From positions 36,421 to 100,420 of the forward strand of contig JACRIM010000027.1 of assembly GCA_016235815.1 (NCBI GenBank): 64,000 nt of DNA, given 5' to 3'. This document shows positions 34,577 to 43,977 of this stretch, one piece after another. The notes under the pieces were generated by a model. That model was not told the DNA's origin, searched no databases, and saw nothing but the letters and a program-made list of their open reading frames with translations. This DNA comes from Planctomycetota bacterium. Lineage in GTDB: Bacteria > Planctomycetota > Phycisphaerae > UBA1845 > UTPLA1. A program made the position numbers and the translations under genes. Positions within the stretch are counted from its first letter, which is position 1, and each line of letters starts with the position of its first letter.

Positions 34577-37500
34577 CTACGGTTTCAACCGAGGCTTCAC
34601 CTGCGTTAGCGGCCGGCCATTGGCCTCCTCGATGTGAACGCCGAAACCGCCGTCGCCGCCTCCCTGATAGACCTTTACCAGAAGCGTGTTCGTGCCCTTC
34701 TTGAGCTTGACCGCAACGTGGTCGGATTTCGTGCTGTATGGCCGGCCGACGTTAAGGAAGTAGATTTCCTCACCATTGAGCCACATCTTCACGCCGTCAT
34801 CACTGCCGAAGGCAAGCGTCGCGTCCATTTCCTCCGGCGAATCGATATAGGTGAACCCATAGACGATGGTGTCATTCACGCGCTTGCCGAATACTTCATC
34901 AAAGTCGACAAAGAACTCGCCGGTCAGATCATCGCCCGGCTTCACCGAGCGGATGTACTTCTTCCACGTGACGCGCTCACCGTCTTTTCCCGGATGCAAC
35001 GCCTCAAACTCGACCCGCTCCTCGGGCAGGAACGGCTGATCCAGTGGATTGTCGGCGCGACATTCCAACGGTCCTACGATCCACCACGCGTTGATCGACG
35101 GCAGCAGCACCTTCTCGAACTCGAACGTCATCGGCTCGGCCTTCGACTCCCTCGGGCTGACGGTGAGCGTCGCCGACACCATCGCTGTGTGCACGGTCCC
35201 ATCGCCGACCAGCTTCGCTGCAATGCTCAACGGTTTGCCGGCGGCGAGCGACCCTTCGGCTTTGTCCGTCGTCCCGAACAACCGCCACCCCGGTGCCGCC
35301 TTCAGTCTCAGCGTGGCGTTGAACGCCGTCGGGTCAAAGAGAATCGTCGGTTCCGCGATCGCCGCGACATCAAACACACCGGCCGTATTCGGATCTGAGG
35401 TGACGTTCAACCGATAGAAAAGCCCGAGCAACCGCGCGAACAATCGTCGTTGCTCACCATCGCCGAGTTGTACTCTTGACAATTCCTCCACATAACCCGG
35501 CCAATGTGCAAACTGATCCGAGATGATCGAGTAGTCCGTCGGATCAGACAGATACGCCGCCGAAATTGCCTGCACGGCGTCGCGCGTGCGATTGAGCGAC
35601 GGTGCCGAAGCCGCAGCGTGCTTGAGCATTGCAAACTTCCCGGCCGCACCTTCTCGGTTCATCTCAAACGCGGCTTGTGACCCGTCTCGATGAGTCAACA
35701 CGATTCCGACATGGGCCGCCGCCGCGACGTCTGCAAGCCGAACCGTTGTCGGCGCGCCGGGATAGATATACACCAACTCGGCATCAACCGCGCTGGGCCT
35801 CTCTCCCTTTTTATTCGTGACGGATGCTGCCACCGATTCCGGTTTCGGGTCGTGATGAAAACAAATCTCATACTTTCGGTTGCCAGATGCAACTTCCGCT
35901 TCACCGGCCGGTCCAATCCGAACCGTGTGACGACCATCTTGTTTCGAATGCGCAATCTCCGTCCATGTTCCGCCCGTAGAGATATAGTCATTGCTCACGC
36001 CATCGTCGTCGTATAGTCGATACGAGCCATCCGCATCACCGAAAACGTGTACGACCAATTCGTTCGGCGTCGTTGATGCCCCCAGGTGGTAGTCCTGTGT
36101 CACGACGATTCCGCCATCTCGTACAAAAATCGGAATCTCATCGAGCGGCACCGTTAGCGGGATCGTCTTCGGCCCGACATACATTCGCCCCGTGGGCCAA
36201 TAGACCCACTTCCCCGGCGGCAACCACACCTCCACCATGGCGCACTTGCTGATCGGATCCGCCGCCTCCGCCACCGGCGCGACCAGCATCTGATCGCCAA
36301 ACAAGTACTCGCTGCTGGCTCTGTACGCCTCGTCCAACTCCGGCCACTCGTAATAAAGCGGTCGGCAAAGCGGCAGACCGGTGTCGTAGCACTGTCGCGC
36401 CGCGGTGTAGATGTACGGAATTAGCTCGTAGCGAAGTTGATACGCCTTGCGACCGGCCTCGAAGAACTCCGTCGGGAATTGCCAGATGCGTCGCTCGGCC
36501 TCGGGGTTCTTCGTGGTGTGAGTTCGCAGGATCGGCGACAGCGCGCCCCATTGCAGCCAGCGTACGTACAACTCAGGATCAACCTTGCCCGGCTGATGCC
36601 CGCCGATGTCGTGACTCCAATACGCATATCCAACGTTGCCTGCCGTCGCAGTAAATGGCGGCTGAAAAGCCAGCGACGGCCAATTGCAAAACGTGTCGCC
36701 GGAGAAGCCGATCTGGTAGCGGTGGTTCCCGAGTCCGCCCCAGCGCGAGAAGATCATCGGCCGCTTGCCGGTTTCCTTCGTGCGCCGCTCCATGTCGGTC
36801 CAGTGCAAATAGTTGAGCCAAAAGAGCGGGTCGAGGCCTTCGATCTTTGTCTTCTGCCCCTGCTGCCAATCCATCCACCAGAAGTCGATGCCGGCCTTTT
36901 CCATCGGGTGGTGCAGCACCTTGAAATAGGCGTCGACGAATTTGCGATCCGTGCAGTCGAACGGCACACGATCCGTCTTCTTTGGATCGAGCCCCATCGC
37001 CATGCACATCTCGGGGAATTGCTTCTCCTGCTTGCCCACGCCCTCGGCCGGGTGAAGATTGAGCGTCACCTTCAAGCCTTCGCTGTGCGCCCATTTGAGG
37101 AATCCGTCAGGGTCGGGAAAGTATTTCGGGTTCCAGGTGTAGCCGGTCCAGCCGTCGAGGTGCCAGTCCATGTCGACGACGAGTACGTCCAACGGCACAT
37201 CATGCTCTCGGAATTCCTTCACCAGTTGGCGAAGCTCGGCATCGCTGTAGGCCCAATAGCGCGACCACCACGCCCCGAATGCGAATCGCGGCGGCATCGG
37301 GATGCGCCCCGCAACCTTGATGAAATCGGCGAGCGCACCCTTGTAGTCATGCCCATACGCAAAGAAATACCAGTCGTGCGAATCCTTCTTCTCTCGCGCG
37401 GTCGCCCACGGCCAATCCCCCGATGTGAACAGCAAACGCTTCGAATCATCGACGCAGGTCCAGCCGTTGCGCGAGAGCAATCCCTCCTCCAACGGGCACG

Positions 37501-37948
37501 ATCCGGAAATGCCGTCCAGCGTTCGCGTGGTTCCGCCGAGGTTCGATGGATTCGCAAAGGGCGGCGCACATTCGATATCGGCCTGCCCGTTAACGCCTTT
37601 TAGTTGCACGGTGAGATTGTTCTTGTCGAACTTTCCGCCGGGGCGATAGCGGATGGAGAGCATTTCGGTGGTAATCGACAAAATTCCCTGCCGATCGGCC
37701 GTCTCAAACTTCGGCACCGGCAAGCGTCGATTGATGAACGCAAACGACGCCCGGTCCTCAAACTTGCCATCCTCGGTGTATTCCATCCGTACAAGCCCCG
37801 GGGTTAGCACGGTGAATCGGGCATTGCCGGAGATAACAACGGCAGCAGGATCAGCGACAGGATTAGGCGGATCAACAGCATAGGCAAATGACGAAGGCAT
37901 GGCGAATGAGGCGGCAAAGCACGTCGCGACAAGGATGCGTAATTTCAT
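34577..37948 (-). CDS. Exported glycoside hydrolase family 31 (alpha-glucosidase/xylosidase type)
   Basis: A 1123-residue exported enzyme with a signal peptide (MKLRILVATCFAASFAMPSS, cut near AYA). The N-terminal beta-sandwich is followed by the GH31 barrel: VPLDVLVVDMDWHLDGWTGY, GLKVTLNLHPAEGV, and FWWMDWQQG in which the Asp should be the nucleophile. Then come GFSGDTFCNWPSL, WSHDIGGH and a C-terminal beta part. The last ~150 residues (FGSDDGVKMWLNGEEIYFLN) form an extra PA14/CBM-like domain. It probably cleaves alpha-linked oligosaccharides in the periplasm or outside; the exact linkage is not deducible. Its ATG overlaps the vapC stop by four bases. Confidence 0.92.
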   Translation of the reverse strand: MKLRILVATCFAASFAMPSSFAYAVDPPNPVADPAAVVISGNARFTVLTPGLVRMEYTEDGKFEDRASFAFINRRLPVPKFETADRQGILSITTEMLSIRYRPGGKFDKNNLTVQLKGVNGQADIECAPPFANPSNLGGTTRTLDGISGSCPLEEGLLSRNGWTCVDDSKRLLFTSGDWPWATAREKKDSHDWYFFAYGHDYKGALADFIKVAGRIPMPPRFAFGAWWSRYWAYSDAELRQLVKEFREHDVPLDVLVVDMDWHLDGWTGYTWNPKYFPDPDGFLKWAHSEGLKVTLNLHPAEGVGKQEKQFPEMCMAMGLDPKKTDRVPFDCTDRKFVDAYFKVLHHPMEKAGIDFWWMDWQQGQKTKIEGLDPLFWLNYLHWTDMERRTKETGKRPMIFSRWGGLGNHRYQIGFSGDTFCNWPSLAFQPPFTATAGNVGYAYWSHDIGGHQPGKVDPELYVRWLQWGALSPILRTHTTKNPEAERRIWQFPTEFFEAGRKAYQLRYELIPYIYTAARQCYDTGLPLCRPLYYEWPELDEAYRASSEYLFGDQMLVAPVAEAADPISKCAMVEVWLPPGKWVYWPTGRMYVGPKTIPLTVPLDEIPIFVRDGGIVVTQDYHLGASTTPNELVVHVFGDADGSYRLYDDDGVSNDYISTGGTWTEIAHSKQDGRHTVRIGPAGEAEVASGNRKYEICFHHDPKPESVAASVTNKKGERPSAVDAELVYIYPGAPTTVRLADVAAAAHVGIVLTHRDGSQAAFEMNREGAAGKFAMLKHAAASAPSLNRTRDAVQAISAAYLSDPTDYSIISDQFAHWPGYVEELSRVQLGDGEQRRLFARLLGLFYRLNVTSDPNTAGVFDVAAIAEPTILFDPTAFNATLRLKAAPGWRLFGTTDKAEGSLAAGKPLSIAAKLVGDGTVHTAMVSATLTVSPRESKAEPMTFEFEKVLLPSINAWWIVGPLECRADNPLDQPFLPEERVEFEALHPGKDGERVTWKKYIRSVKPGDDLTGEFFVDFDEVFGKRVNDTIVYGFTYIDSPEEMDATLAFGSDDGVKMWLNGEEIYFLNVGRPYSTKSDHVAVKLKKGTNTLLVKVYQGGGDGGFGVHIEEANGRPLTQVKPRLKP

Positions 37949-38370
37949 TGAGGGACTCGCAATAAGCAGTTGAATCCGGCCTGTTCAAAGTGTCGGTCGG
38001 CTGTGAAGGCGTCCCGAATGCCGGCGCTGGCCATGACCTCGAAGCTGATGCAATCGACGAGACCCCACGATTTGTCAGCGAAATTGCTCATGCGTTTCAA
38101 CCCCGACATGAACAACGGCTTGTCAACAAAAACCACTGCCGTCATCGGATCGTCAATAATGTCTCGGATGAACTCGCTGCCGGATTGGCGAAGCGGGCCG
38201 CGAGCGATGCAATTTCCCAGCTCTGCAAGAACAAGGTCGGTCGTCATGATCAAGCGGCGGCGCTCGTTGATGCTTTGAAACACATCGACGGCATGATCGT
38301 GCGAATTCTCGCGTTGATTCAAAAAAATGAGCAACCCCCCGGTATCAAGAAACACCGGTTCAGTCGCCAT
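37945..38370 (-). CDS. vapC: PIN-domain ribonuclease toxin VapC
   Basis: A 141-residue PIN-domain protein with the four acidic residues expected of an active site: FLDTGGLLIFL (Asp about 9), LVLAELGN (Glu about 50), WGLVDCISFEVM (Asp about 105) and DAFTADRHFEQAG (Asp about 124). VapC toxins cut tRNA or rRNA when their VapB is lost. The 5' end overlaps vapB by 11 bp and the 3' end overlaps the GH31 start codon as ATGA, an unexpected coupling to a glycosidase gene. Confidence 0.9.
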   Translation of the reverse strand: MATEPVFLDTGGLLIFLNQRENSHDHAVDVFQSINERRRLIMTTDLVLAELGNCIARGPLRQSGSEFIRDIIDDPMTAVVFVDKPLFMSGLKRMSNFADKSWGLVDCISFEVMASAGIRDAFTADRHFEQAGFNCLLRVPQ

Positions 38371-38602
38371 CCGTCACCTTGGGGTGGCCATAAAGGTAGT
38401 GGTCGTGATTGAGACCGAGGTCTGGAATGCCAGTATCGACGGCGTATCGGGCAACGTCGAAAATCTTCCTCTTCGTCGGGCCGGCCGTGCTTGCCCGCTC
38501 TTTGAGTTGTTCAATGGTAATTCGAATTGATGAACGTCCGTCGACGTGCTCATCGTCCATGAGAACAACGACACCGTTTTCGATTGTTCCTCGAAGCGTC
38601 AT
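38360..38602 (-). CDS. vapB: VapB-like antitoxin
   Basis: An 80-residue protein directly upstream of vapC. The N-terminal TLRGTIENGVVVLMDDE resembles DUF104/AbrB-type antitoxin starts, and the C-terminal half (AVDTGIPDLGLNHDHYLYGH) is of the type that wraps around PIN toxins. Overlap with vapC is 11 bp. DNA binding and autoregulation are assumed from the family. Confidence 0.75.
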   Translation of the reverse strand: MTLRGTIENGVVVLMDDEHVDGRSSIRITIEQLKERASTAGPTKRKIFDVARYAVDTGIPDLGLNHDHYLYGHPKVTDGD

Positions 38603-38647
38603 ACAACACCAGACACATTATACCATGCAAATTCAGCCACGGAATCG

Positions 38648-39181
38648 TCAGGCATCATCCCGCCCGACGATCTGATAATCCTCGCGTTCGCCGCGGCCGC
38701 GGAGTGGGTAATCCTTGCGAAGCGGATTCGCCTCGAACGTGTCCCACGTCAGGATGCGTCGCAGGTCCGGGTGCCCCTCAAACGTGATGCCGAACATGTC
38801 GAAGACCTCGCGCTCCATCCATTCCGCGCCCTTCCAGATGGATGTGACCGATGGCACCGTCGGTTTCGGATCGTTCACAAAGCACTTAATCCAGATGCGG
38901 TGGTTGTGAGTCAACGACAGCAGCGAGTAGATAACCCCGAACCGATCTGCCGCCTTCGGGAAATTCAAATAATCGATGCACGTCAGGTCGATCAGTTGCT
39001 CAAACTTCAGGCGGGCGTCGTCACGAAGAAATGTCAACACGTCGACCAACCGATTCGCCGCGACACGGATGAAATACTGATCGCTCGGTTTCGCGCCGCC
39101 TTCCAGCAGCGGCCTGGCTTCGAACGTGTCTCCGGGAAATTGCGACCGCAAGGCCGCGGCCATCTCGTCATGGCTTGCCAT
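38648..39181 (-). CDS. nuoC: NADH-quinone oxidoreductase subunit C
   Basis: A 177-residue 30-kDa-subunit homologue of complex I. The core matches KFEQLIDLTCIDYLNFPKAA, FGVIYSLLSLTHNHRIWIKC and the signature EWMEREVFDMFGITFEGHPD followed by RRILTWDTFEANPLRKDYPL. It belongs to the peripheral arm near the quinone site. The start at 39181 lies two bases after the nuoB stop, so the two are an operon; longer in-frame extensions would overlap nuoB. nuoD and later genes do not follow: vapB is next. Confidence 0.93.
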   Translation of the reverse strand: MASHDEMAAALRSQFPGDTFEARPLLEGGAKPSDQYFIRVAANRLVDVLTFLRDDARLKFEQLIDLTCIDYLNFPKAADRFGVIYSLLSLTHNHRIWIKCFVNDPKPTVPSVTSIWKGAEWMEREVFDMFGITFEGHPDLRRILTWDTFEANPLRKDYPLRGRGEREDYQIVGRDDA

Positions 39182-39183
39182 CC

Positions 39184-39777
39184 CTATCGACCTCCCGCCG
39201 CTGCAGGCATACCCAATGGCACCGTCGGCTGCGCCACCAATCGCAATCCCTTGCCGCGCTGCGCGCTCGGAATCACGCCGTCTTTCTCCACGATCCGCTG
39301 AATCGCCATGACGCCCTCGATCAGCGTCTCCGGCCTCGGCGGGCAACCCGGCACATACACGTCCACCGGCAGAAACTGGTCCACGCCCTGCACCACGGCA
39401 TACGTGTCAAACACGCCGCCGGTCGAGGCGCACGCACCCATCGATATCACCCACTTCGGTTCCGTCATTTGTAGATAAATGCGCTGGAGCACCGGCATGT
39501 TCTTAATCGCCACGCGCCCGGCACAAATCAGGAGGTCACATTGCCGAGGCGAAAAACGCATCACCTCCGCACCGAAACGGGCGATGTCGTACCGGCTGGC
39601 CCCCGTCGCCATCAGCTCGATGCCGCAACAGGCCGTCGCAAATGGCATCGGCCATAGGCTGTTCTTTCGCGCCCAGTTGATCCCATGTTCACGAATCAGG
39701 CTCACCACCTGGTCGAGCCTCGTCGTCAGGACGTCGTCGCCACCCATCGTGTGCGGATTGGTTTGGTATTTTTCCAT
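39184..39777 (-). CDS. nuoB: NADH-quinone oxidoreductase subunit B
   Basis: A 197-residue PSST-type subunit that carries the N2 4Fe-4S cluster next to the quinone site. The ligands are in [33 protein letters not shown] and [12 protein letters not shown]. The ATG at 39777 gives the usual N-terminus; a longer frame to 40008 would overlap rex and has no family similarity. It lies 82 bp downstream of rex on the same strand. Confidence 0.95.
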   Translation of the reverse strand: MEKYQTNPHTMGGDDVLTTRLDQVVSLIREHGINWARKNSLWPMPFATACCGIELMATGASRYDIARFGAEVMRFSPRQCDLLICAGRVAIKNMPVLQRIYLQMTEPKWVISMGACASTGGVFDTYAVVQGVDQFLPVDVYVPGCPPRPETLIEGVMAIQRIVEKDGVIPSAQRGKGLRLVAQPTVPLGMPAAAGGR

Positions 39778-39859
39778 GAACGACTTACGCCTCGGTGATG
39801 AACGTGCACGCGAGCGATATCTTAGCGCACGGTGTCGGATACGTCGAGACGACGCTGCA

Positions 39860-40498
39860 TCACACCCCCGACCCGACCTGAAACGACAACTGCTCCAACT
39901 GCACGGCCAGATCGACCGACGAAATCGCCACCTTCGCATCCACGTCAATGCTGACAGGCGCGAAGTTGAGCAATCCTCGTATTCCCGACTGCACCAACGT
40001 ATCCACAAGCGGCTGAGCCGCCTCGCCCGGCACCGCCAGGATCGCCAGCCGAATGTCCTTTTCCTTTACGGTAGCAGGTATCTCGTCCACCGACTGAATC
40101 CGAATCTCGGGTTGCATCGGGATCGACTTACCGACCTTTGATGGGTCCGCATCAAACACGGCCACGAGCTTGAACCCCTTCTTCGCAAACCCCCGATAGG
40201 CGGACAACGCCATGCCAAGATTCCCCGCTCCGACGAGCAACACATTCCACGTCCGATCAGTCCCCAGGATATGCCGGATCTTGGTAATCAACTCGCCGAC
40301 GTCATACCCGATGCCGCGCTGGCCGAATTGGCCGAAGTACGCGAGGTCCTTGCGAATCTGCGTCGCCGTAAACTTCAGAGCCGCCGCAAGCTTCCGCGAG
40401 GCCACGGTGCGATGGTCTGCCCGCCAGAGGTTTTCTAATTCGCGCAGGTAAAGGCTCAAGCGGCGGACAGTTGGTTCGGGGATGTTGCCGGTTTTCAT
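39860..40498 (-). CDS. rex: Redox-sensing transcriptional repressor Rex
   Basis: A 212-residue dimeric repressor. The N-terminal winged helix is [18 protein letters not shown]...[20 protein letters not shown]; the Rossmann domain begins [19 protein letters not shown] and senses the NADH/NAD+ ratio. The C-terminal helix lies in [11 protein letters not shown]. It heads a rex-nuoB-nuoC operon, so the genes it stands next to are those a redox sensor would control. I see no clear Rex box in the adjoining spacers. Confidence 0.95.
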   Translation of the reverse strand: MKTGNIPEPTVRRLSLYLRELENLWRADHRTVASRKLAAALKFTATQIRKDLAYFGQFGQRGIGYDVGELITKIRHILGTDRTWNVLLVGAGNLGMALSAYRGFAKKGFKLVAVFDADPSKVGKSIPMQPEIRIQSVDEIPATVKEKDIRLAILAVPGEAAQPLVDTLVQSGIRGLLNFAPVSIDVDAKVAISSVDLAVQLEQLSFQVGSGV

Positions 40499-40812
40499 AG
40501 CTCAATCCCGCCTCGCCTGCCCCAGAGTATCCGTCGCCCTCGAACGCCGTGCCTCACCGTTCGATAATACCTTGCTCGATGCGGCCCCTCAATGCCGACC
40601 GGACGTAATCCAGCTTGCAAGTCCTTGCCATTCCCGATTTTCCGACGCCCGGACTTGACACTCCGAGCCGTCGGCGGATACGTTTGACATCTGGAAACCA
40701 ACCGAATCGGCGTCTCCCGCCAGCCTGCGGCCGACGATGCCGCTGTCCGCCGCTCATGCGACATACCCGGGGGAACGTGACGAGCGGCCTGAAAAGCCTT
40801 AGAACGAATGTT
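40499..40812. other. Divergent spacer between rex and an exported-protein gene
   Basis: 314 bp. On the plus strand TTGACA occurs at 40654-40659 and again at 40684-40689, the first with a weak TACGTT 18 bp downstream. No Rex-type TTGTGA/TCACAA palindrome and no small gene are seen. Confidence 0.35.
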
Positions 40813-41841
40813 ATGAACAAGACGTGGCAGCGACTGCCGAGTGTCCTCATCGTCATCGTGCTGGCAAGCCCGGCCGCCGTTCGCGCCCAGGATTCCGTCA
40901 CCGAAATCCTCCGCAAGCCCGCGCTCACGCCAACCGACCGCGGCACCCTCGAAGCCGAAATCAGCCAGCGCGTGAAGCGAACCTTCGGCGGCTCGACACC
41001 GGTAAACGTGAATGAGGCACGCGACCGCCTCGCCAAACCCGCCAAAGAGAAAGACGTTTCCAAAGAGGGCCTGAACGTCTACAGCGAAATCGTGGCGGCA
41101 GAGTTGGAAACACCCGCGGCCTCCGAAGACCTTAACACATCGCTCACGGCCGTCCTGATTCTCGAAGACCTCGAATGCGCTCCGACAGTCGGCGCGTTGA
41201 TCACAGCGACAAAAAACAAACACCCCGCCGTTCGATATGCGGCAACCCGGGGAATCGCCAACCTGCGAACCAAAATCAAAGACGACGAGTCCACCTGTCG
41301 AAAAGCCTTTGCCGCTCTGGGAGAGGCGGGCGCAAAAGAAAAAGACGAACACGTCCGCCGCCGAATCTATCAGGCCCTGAACGTCAAGGAAGCAGCGGCC
41401 GACTTCAAACACATGGAGCCTGTCGCCGCCGCCCTGAACGCCGTGTTGGCTGCCCGAATCTCCGAACTCGCCGGCGGGAGCAACGACGAATACCGTGACG
41501 AAGAAGCAGTCTCAGCCGCGGTCGGCTGCTACGTTGGATGTTCGGCGCGTCAACAGGCCGCCCTCGTGGGCAATCTCTTCAGCCTTTTGAGGCACACCGT
41601 CGACCACTATTTTGACGCTGGAACCGCACTGGAAGCCCTGCCGACCATCGCGCGGCTCGCCCAGCGGTTTGAAAAAGGCCTCACCGAGATGATGAAGGCC
41701 GCGAAAGTTTCCGCACCATCCAGACAGGTGAGCGACCTGCTCAAGGCTGGAGCCGATCGCCAGAAGGCCGAAAAGGACGCCCGCGCCGCCCTCGACGACC
41801 TTCGCAAGACGCTTCGAGGCGAGCCGTGGCGTCTGCCTTAA
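40813..41841 (+). CDS. Exported helical-repeat protein of unknown function
   Basis: A 342-residue protein with a signal peptide (MNKTWQRLPSVLIVIVLASP, cut after VRA). The mature part is almost entirely helical, with HEAT-like units: TSLTAVLILEDLECAPTVGA, NKHPAVRYAATRGIANLRTK and EHVRRRIYQALN. It is rich in Ala, Lys, Glu and Arg; the C-terminal third resembles a coiled coil. No enzyme motif is seen. Periplasmic scaffolding or binding is a guess. The GC content and codon use match the neighbours. Confidence 0.65.
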   Translation: MNKTWQRLPSVLIVIVLASPAAVRAQDSVTEILRKPALTPTDRGTLEAEISQRVKRTFGGSTPVNVNEARDRLAKPAKEKDVSKEGLNVYSEIVAAELETPAASEDLNTSLTAVLILEDLECAPTVGALITATKNKHPAVRYAATRGIANLRTKIKDDESTCRKAFAALGEAGAKEKDEHVRRRIYQALNVKEAAADFKHMEPVAAALNAVLAARISELAGGSNDEYRDEEAVSAAVGCYVGCSARQQAALVGNLFSLLRHTVDHYFDAGTALEALPTIARLAQRFEKGLTEMMKAAKVSAPSRQVSDLLKAGADRQKAEKDARAALDDLRKTLRGEPWRLP

Positions 41842-42065
41842 CGCGCCTGTGAAATCCTATTGGAAATTCTGAGATTAGAGCACGCCGCCCAAGCTCTTTC
41901 GGGTCGGTTGTCGGCGTTAGCGACCAACCAGATTTACGTTATCTTACCTAGACCGGCGAGCCGCCCGACACGGACGCCGGAGCGCCGAACTCGCATGTTC
42001 CTTCTACGGATCCGGCGCAAGTGCGAGCGAAATCCATCGCCACTGCTCCGTCGAACGAGGACCTG

Positions 42066-43886
42066 ATGATCCAACTCCACCGCTCTGGCTGCGTGCGCCC
42101 ACGATGGACGGACTTGCTTTGCGTCATTCTCGCCGCAGCCTGCGCCGGTCGCCTCCTCGCCGCCGATCCGATGTCGTATATCCCCGCCGACGCCTGTGCC
42201 GTCGTCGTTTTTCCAAATATTGAAAAGACGCTTGAACATTTCACGGACTTCGCCAAGCGGGTCAACCCCGATTCCGATGGCATGGACATGGAGGACTTTG
42301 AGGACGCTCTTGGCCTCGAATGTGGCATCCTCGATCCGGAAAAACCCGTCGCCGTGATCTTCCCTCGTCCCATGTTCGACATGCAATCGGCCATCGTGGC
42401 ATTTGTTCCGCGAGACGAGGACACGATCGAAGCATTGGCCGGCGGGCGGCAGGGTGTCGCCGTTCAATTCGACGGCCTCGAAGGAGAAGGCTTCGCCGTC
42501 TCCCGCGATGGTTGCTGCTTCGCCGCGCACACGCGAAAAGCCCTTCGCGCCATCAAGGCCGTCGAAAGGAAATCCTGCTTCGTGGAGTCGCTCGACGATC
42601 GCCAGCGGCAGATGCTCAAGGATGGCGAAATATTCGTTCACATCCCGCTCGCACGCTGGCGGGAAGAAAAGATCACACCGACCTTTTCCCTTCTCTCCGG
42701 GCTACTCAAGCTCAGCATCGGCTCGACTGAAATGCCCACCGACGCCGAGACCACGTCGGCCATTATGGACTACTTCATTGAAGCCGCCCGCGGCCTGCTG
42801 GATGAAATGCAGTCCATTTCGATGGCCGTCCATTTGGATGACGGTGTCGCTCGCCTCGTCCACCATCAGCGATTCGATCCGGCCGGCAAGGCATCCGCCT
42901 ATTTCCGGCAGGCGGTCTACACCAACGGCGATCATTTCGCCGTCATTCCCGATCAGCCGTTCTTGTTCGCCATGGCCTGTTGTCAGAAGAATCAGGCCGG
43001 TGAATCCCTGAGCACTCGTATCTTTCGCGGCTTGTGCAACCTGCCCGCCATTGCCGCCAAGATTGACGAACCAATTCGCAAGAAACTTCTGGAGACGCTC
43101 AAAGCGGCGGATTCCGAAACACGCGGCTCGTTCACAGTCCTCGGCCTCAATCCCGAAAAGGGCTGCCCCATGACGATGCTCGGTGGCTATGCCATGGCCA
43201 ACCCTGCAAAAGGCATTGAGCATTTCAAGTACATCCACGAAAACGCCGGGCCGGCCCTTGCCGCCGTCATGCCTGGTGCCGGCGCACCGGGAACGTTCAA
43301 ATCCGTCAGTCGCAGTGGCGTCGATTGTCTCGAGATCATGCTCAAAGACGAACCACTGCGACCCGAGTTCCGTGAACAACTGGAGTTCGTGTACGGCAAG
43401 AACGCGGCATTCCAATTAGCCGCCTTCGACAAAACCTACGTCACGTACTGCATGGCCGAAGCTCCGGCCGGCGTCGGCGACTTTCAAAAGGCCCGTCAGA
43501 CCGGCCGCACCCTCGACAAGAATACCCACGTTCGCCGTATTCGCTCGATGCTCCCCGCCAAGGCCCAGACCGTTGTCATCGCAAACCTCGGCGCCTTGCT
43601 CTCCTTTTCCATGAGCGTGGCACCGTTGCAGCCTCCCGGTTTGCAGCAAGCGCGCACCGCGACCGGCCCGCTTGATCCCAACACGATGCGCGACGGCCCC
43701 ATGGTCGGGTGGGCCTTGGACTACTTCCCAAATGCATGCACCGGCACCCTCGCCGTCGAGGCCGACGACGTTGCAAAACTGATCAAATTGGCCAAATCAA
43801 TGTCTCGTCAGCAATCAGAAACGCGGGTACGGGTCGTCGTGCCACCCAAAAAGCCAAGAATCCCCGCGCCCCCCGGCGATGAATGA
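42066..43886 (+). CDS. Exported protein of unknown function, paralogue of next gene
   Basis: A 606-residue secreted protein. Signal peptide: WTDLLCVILAAACAGRLLA, cut before ADPMSY. The mature N-terminus YIPADACAVVVFPNIEKTLE resembles the corresponding part of the next protein (LVPDDTWGFVVAKSLSNVDA), followed in both by a block assessing MLDP/FPRP-type and similar strands. The C-terminus is basic with VRVVVPPKKPRIPAPPG. No known domain is recognised. The ATG at 42066 has GAGG (42056-42059) upstream. The two genes probably arose by duplication and share a transcript. Confidence 0.65.
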   Translation: MIQLHRSGCVRPRWTDLLCVILAAACAGRLLAADPMSYIPADACAVVVFPNIEKTLEHFTDFAKRVNPDSDGMDMEDFEDALGLECGILDPEKPVAVIFPRPMFDMQSAIVAFVPRDEDTIEALAGGRQGVAVQFDGLEGEGFAVSRDGCCFAAHTRKALRAIKAVERKSCFVESLDDRQRQMLKDGEIFVHIPLARWREEKITPTFSLLSGLLKLSIGSTEMPTDAETTSAIMDYFIEAARGLLDEMQSISMAVHLDDGVARLVHHQRFDPAGKASAYFRQAVYTNGDHFAVIPDQPFLFAMACCQKNQAGESLSTRIFRGLCNLPAIAAKIDEPIRKKLLETLKAADSETRGSFTVLGLNPEKGCPMTMLGGYAMANPAKGIEHFKYIHENAGPALAAVMPGAGAPGTFKSVSRSGVDCLEIMLKDEPLRPEFREQLEFVYGKNAAFQLAAFDKTYVTYCMAEAPAGVGDFQKARQTGRTLDKNTHVRRIRSMLPAKAQTVVIANLGALLSFSMSVAPLQPPGLQQARTATGPLDPNTMRDGPMVGWALDYFPNACTGTLAVEADDVAKLIKLAKSMSRQQSETRVRVVVPPKKPRIPAPPGDE

Positions 43887-43977
43887 GTGGAAAAGACGCG
43901 ACGTGGCTTGACTGTTACAATCTCGAATTCCGGTTGCCCGAAGACCGGCTCGAATAATCAAACAAATAGGAGATAAC

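Noticed and set aside
33396..34637. 413-codon plus-strand open frame antisense to P5C dehydrogenase
   Set aside because: Arg/His-rich translation typical of a reverse-strand shadow; the minus-strand protein has complete catalytic motifs.
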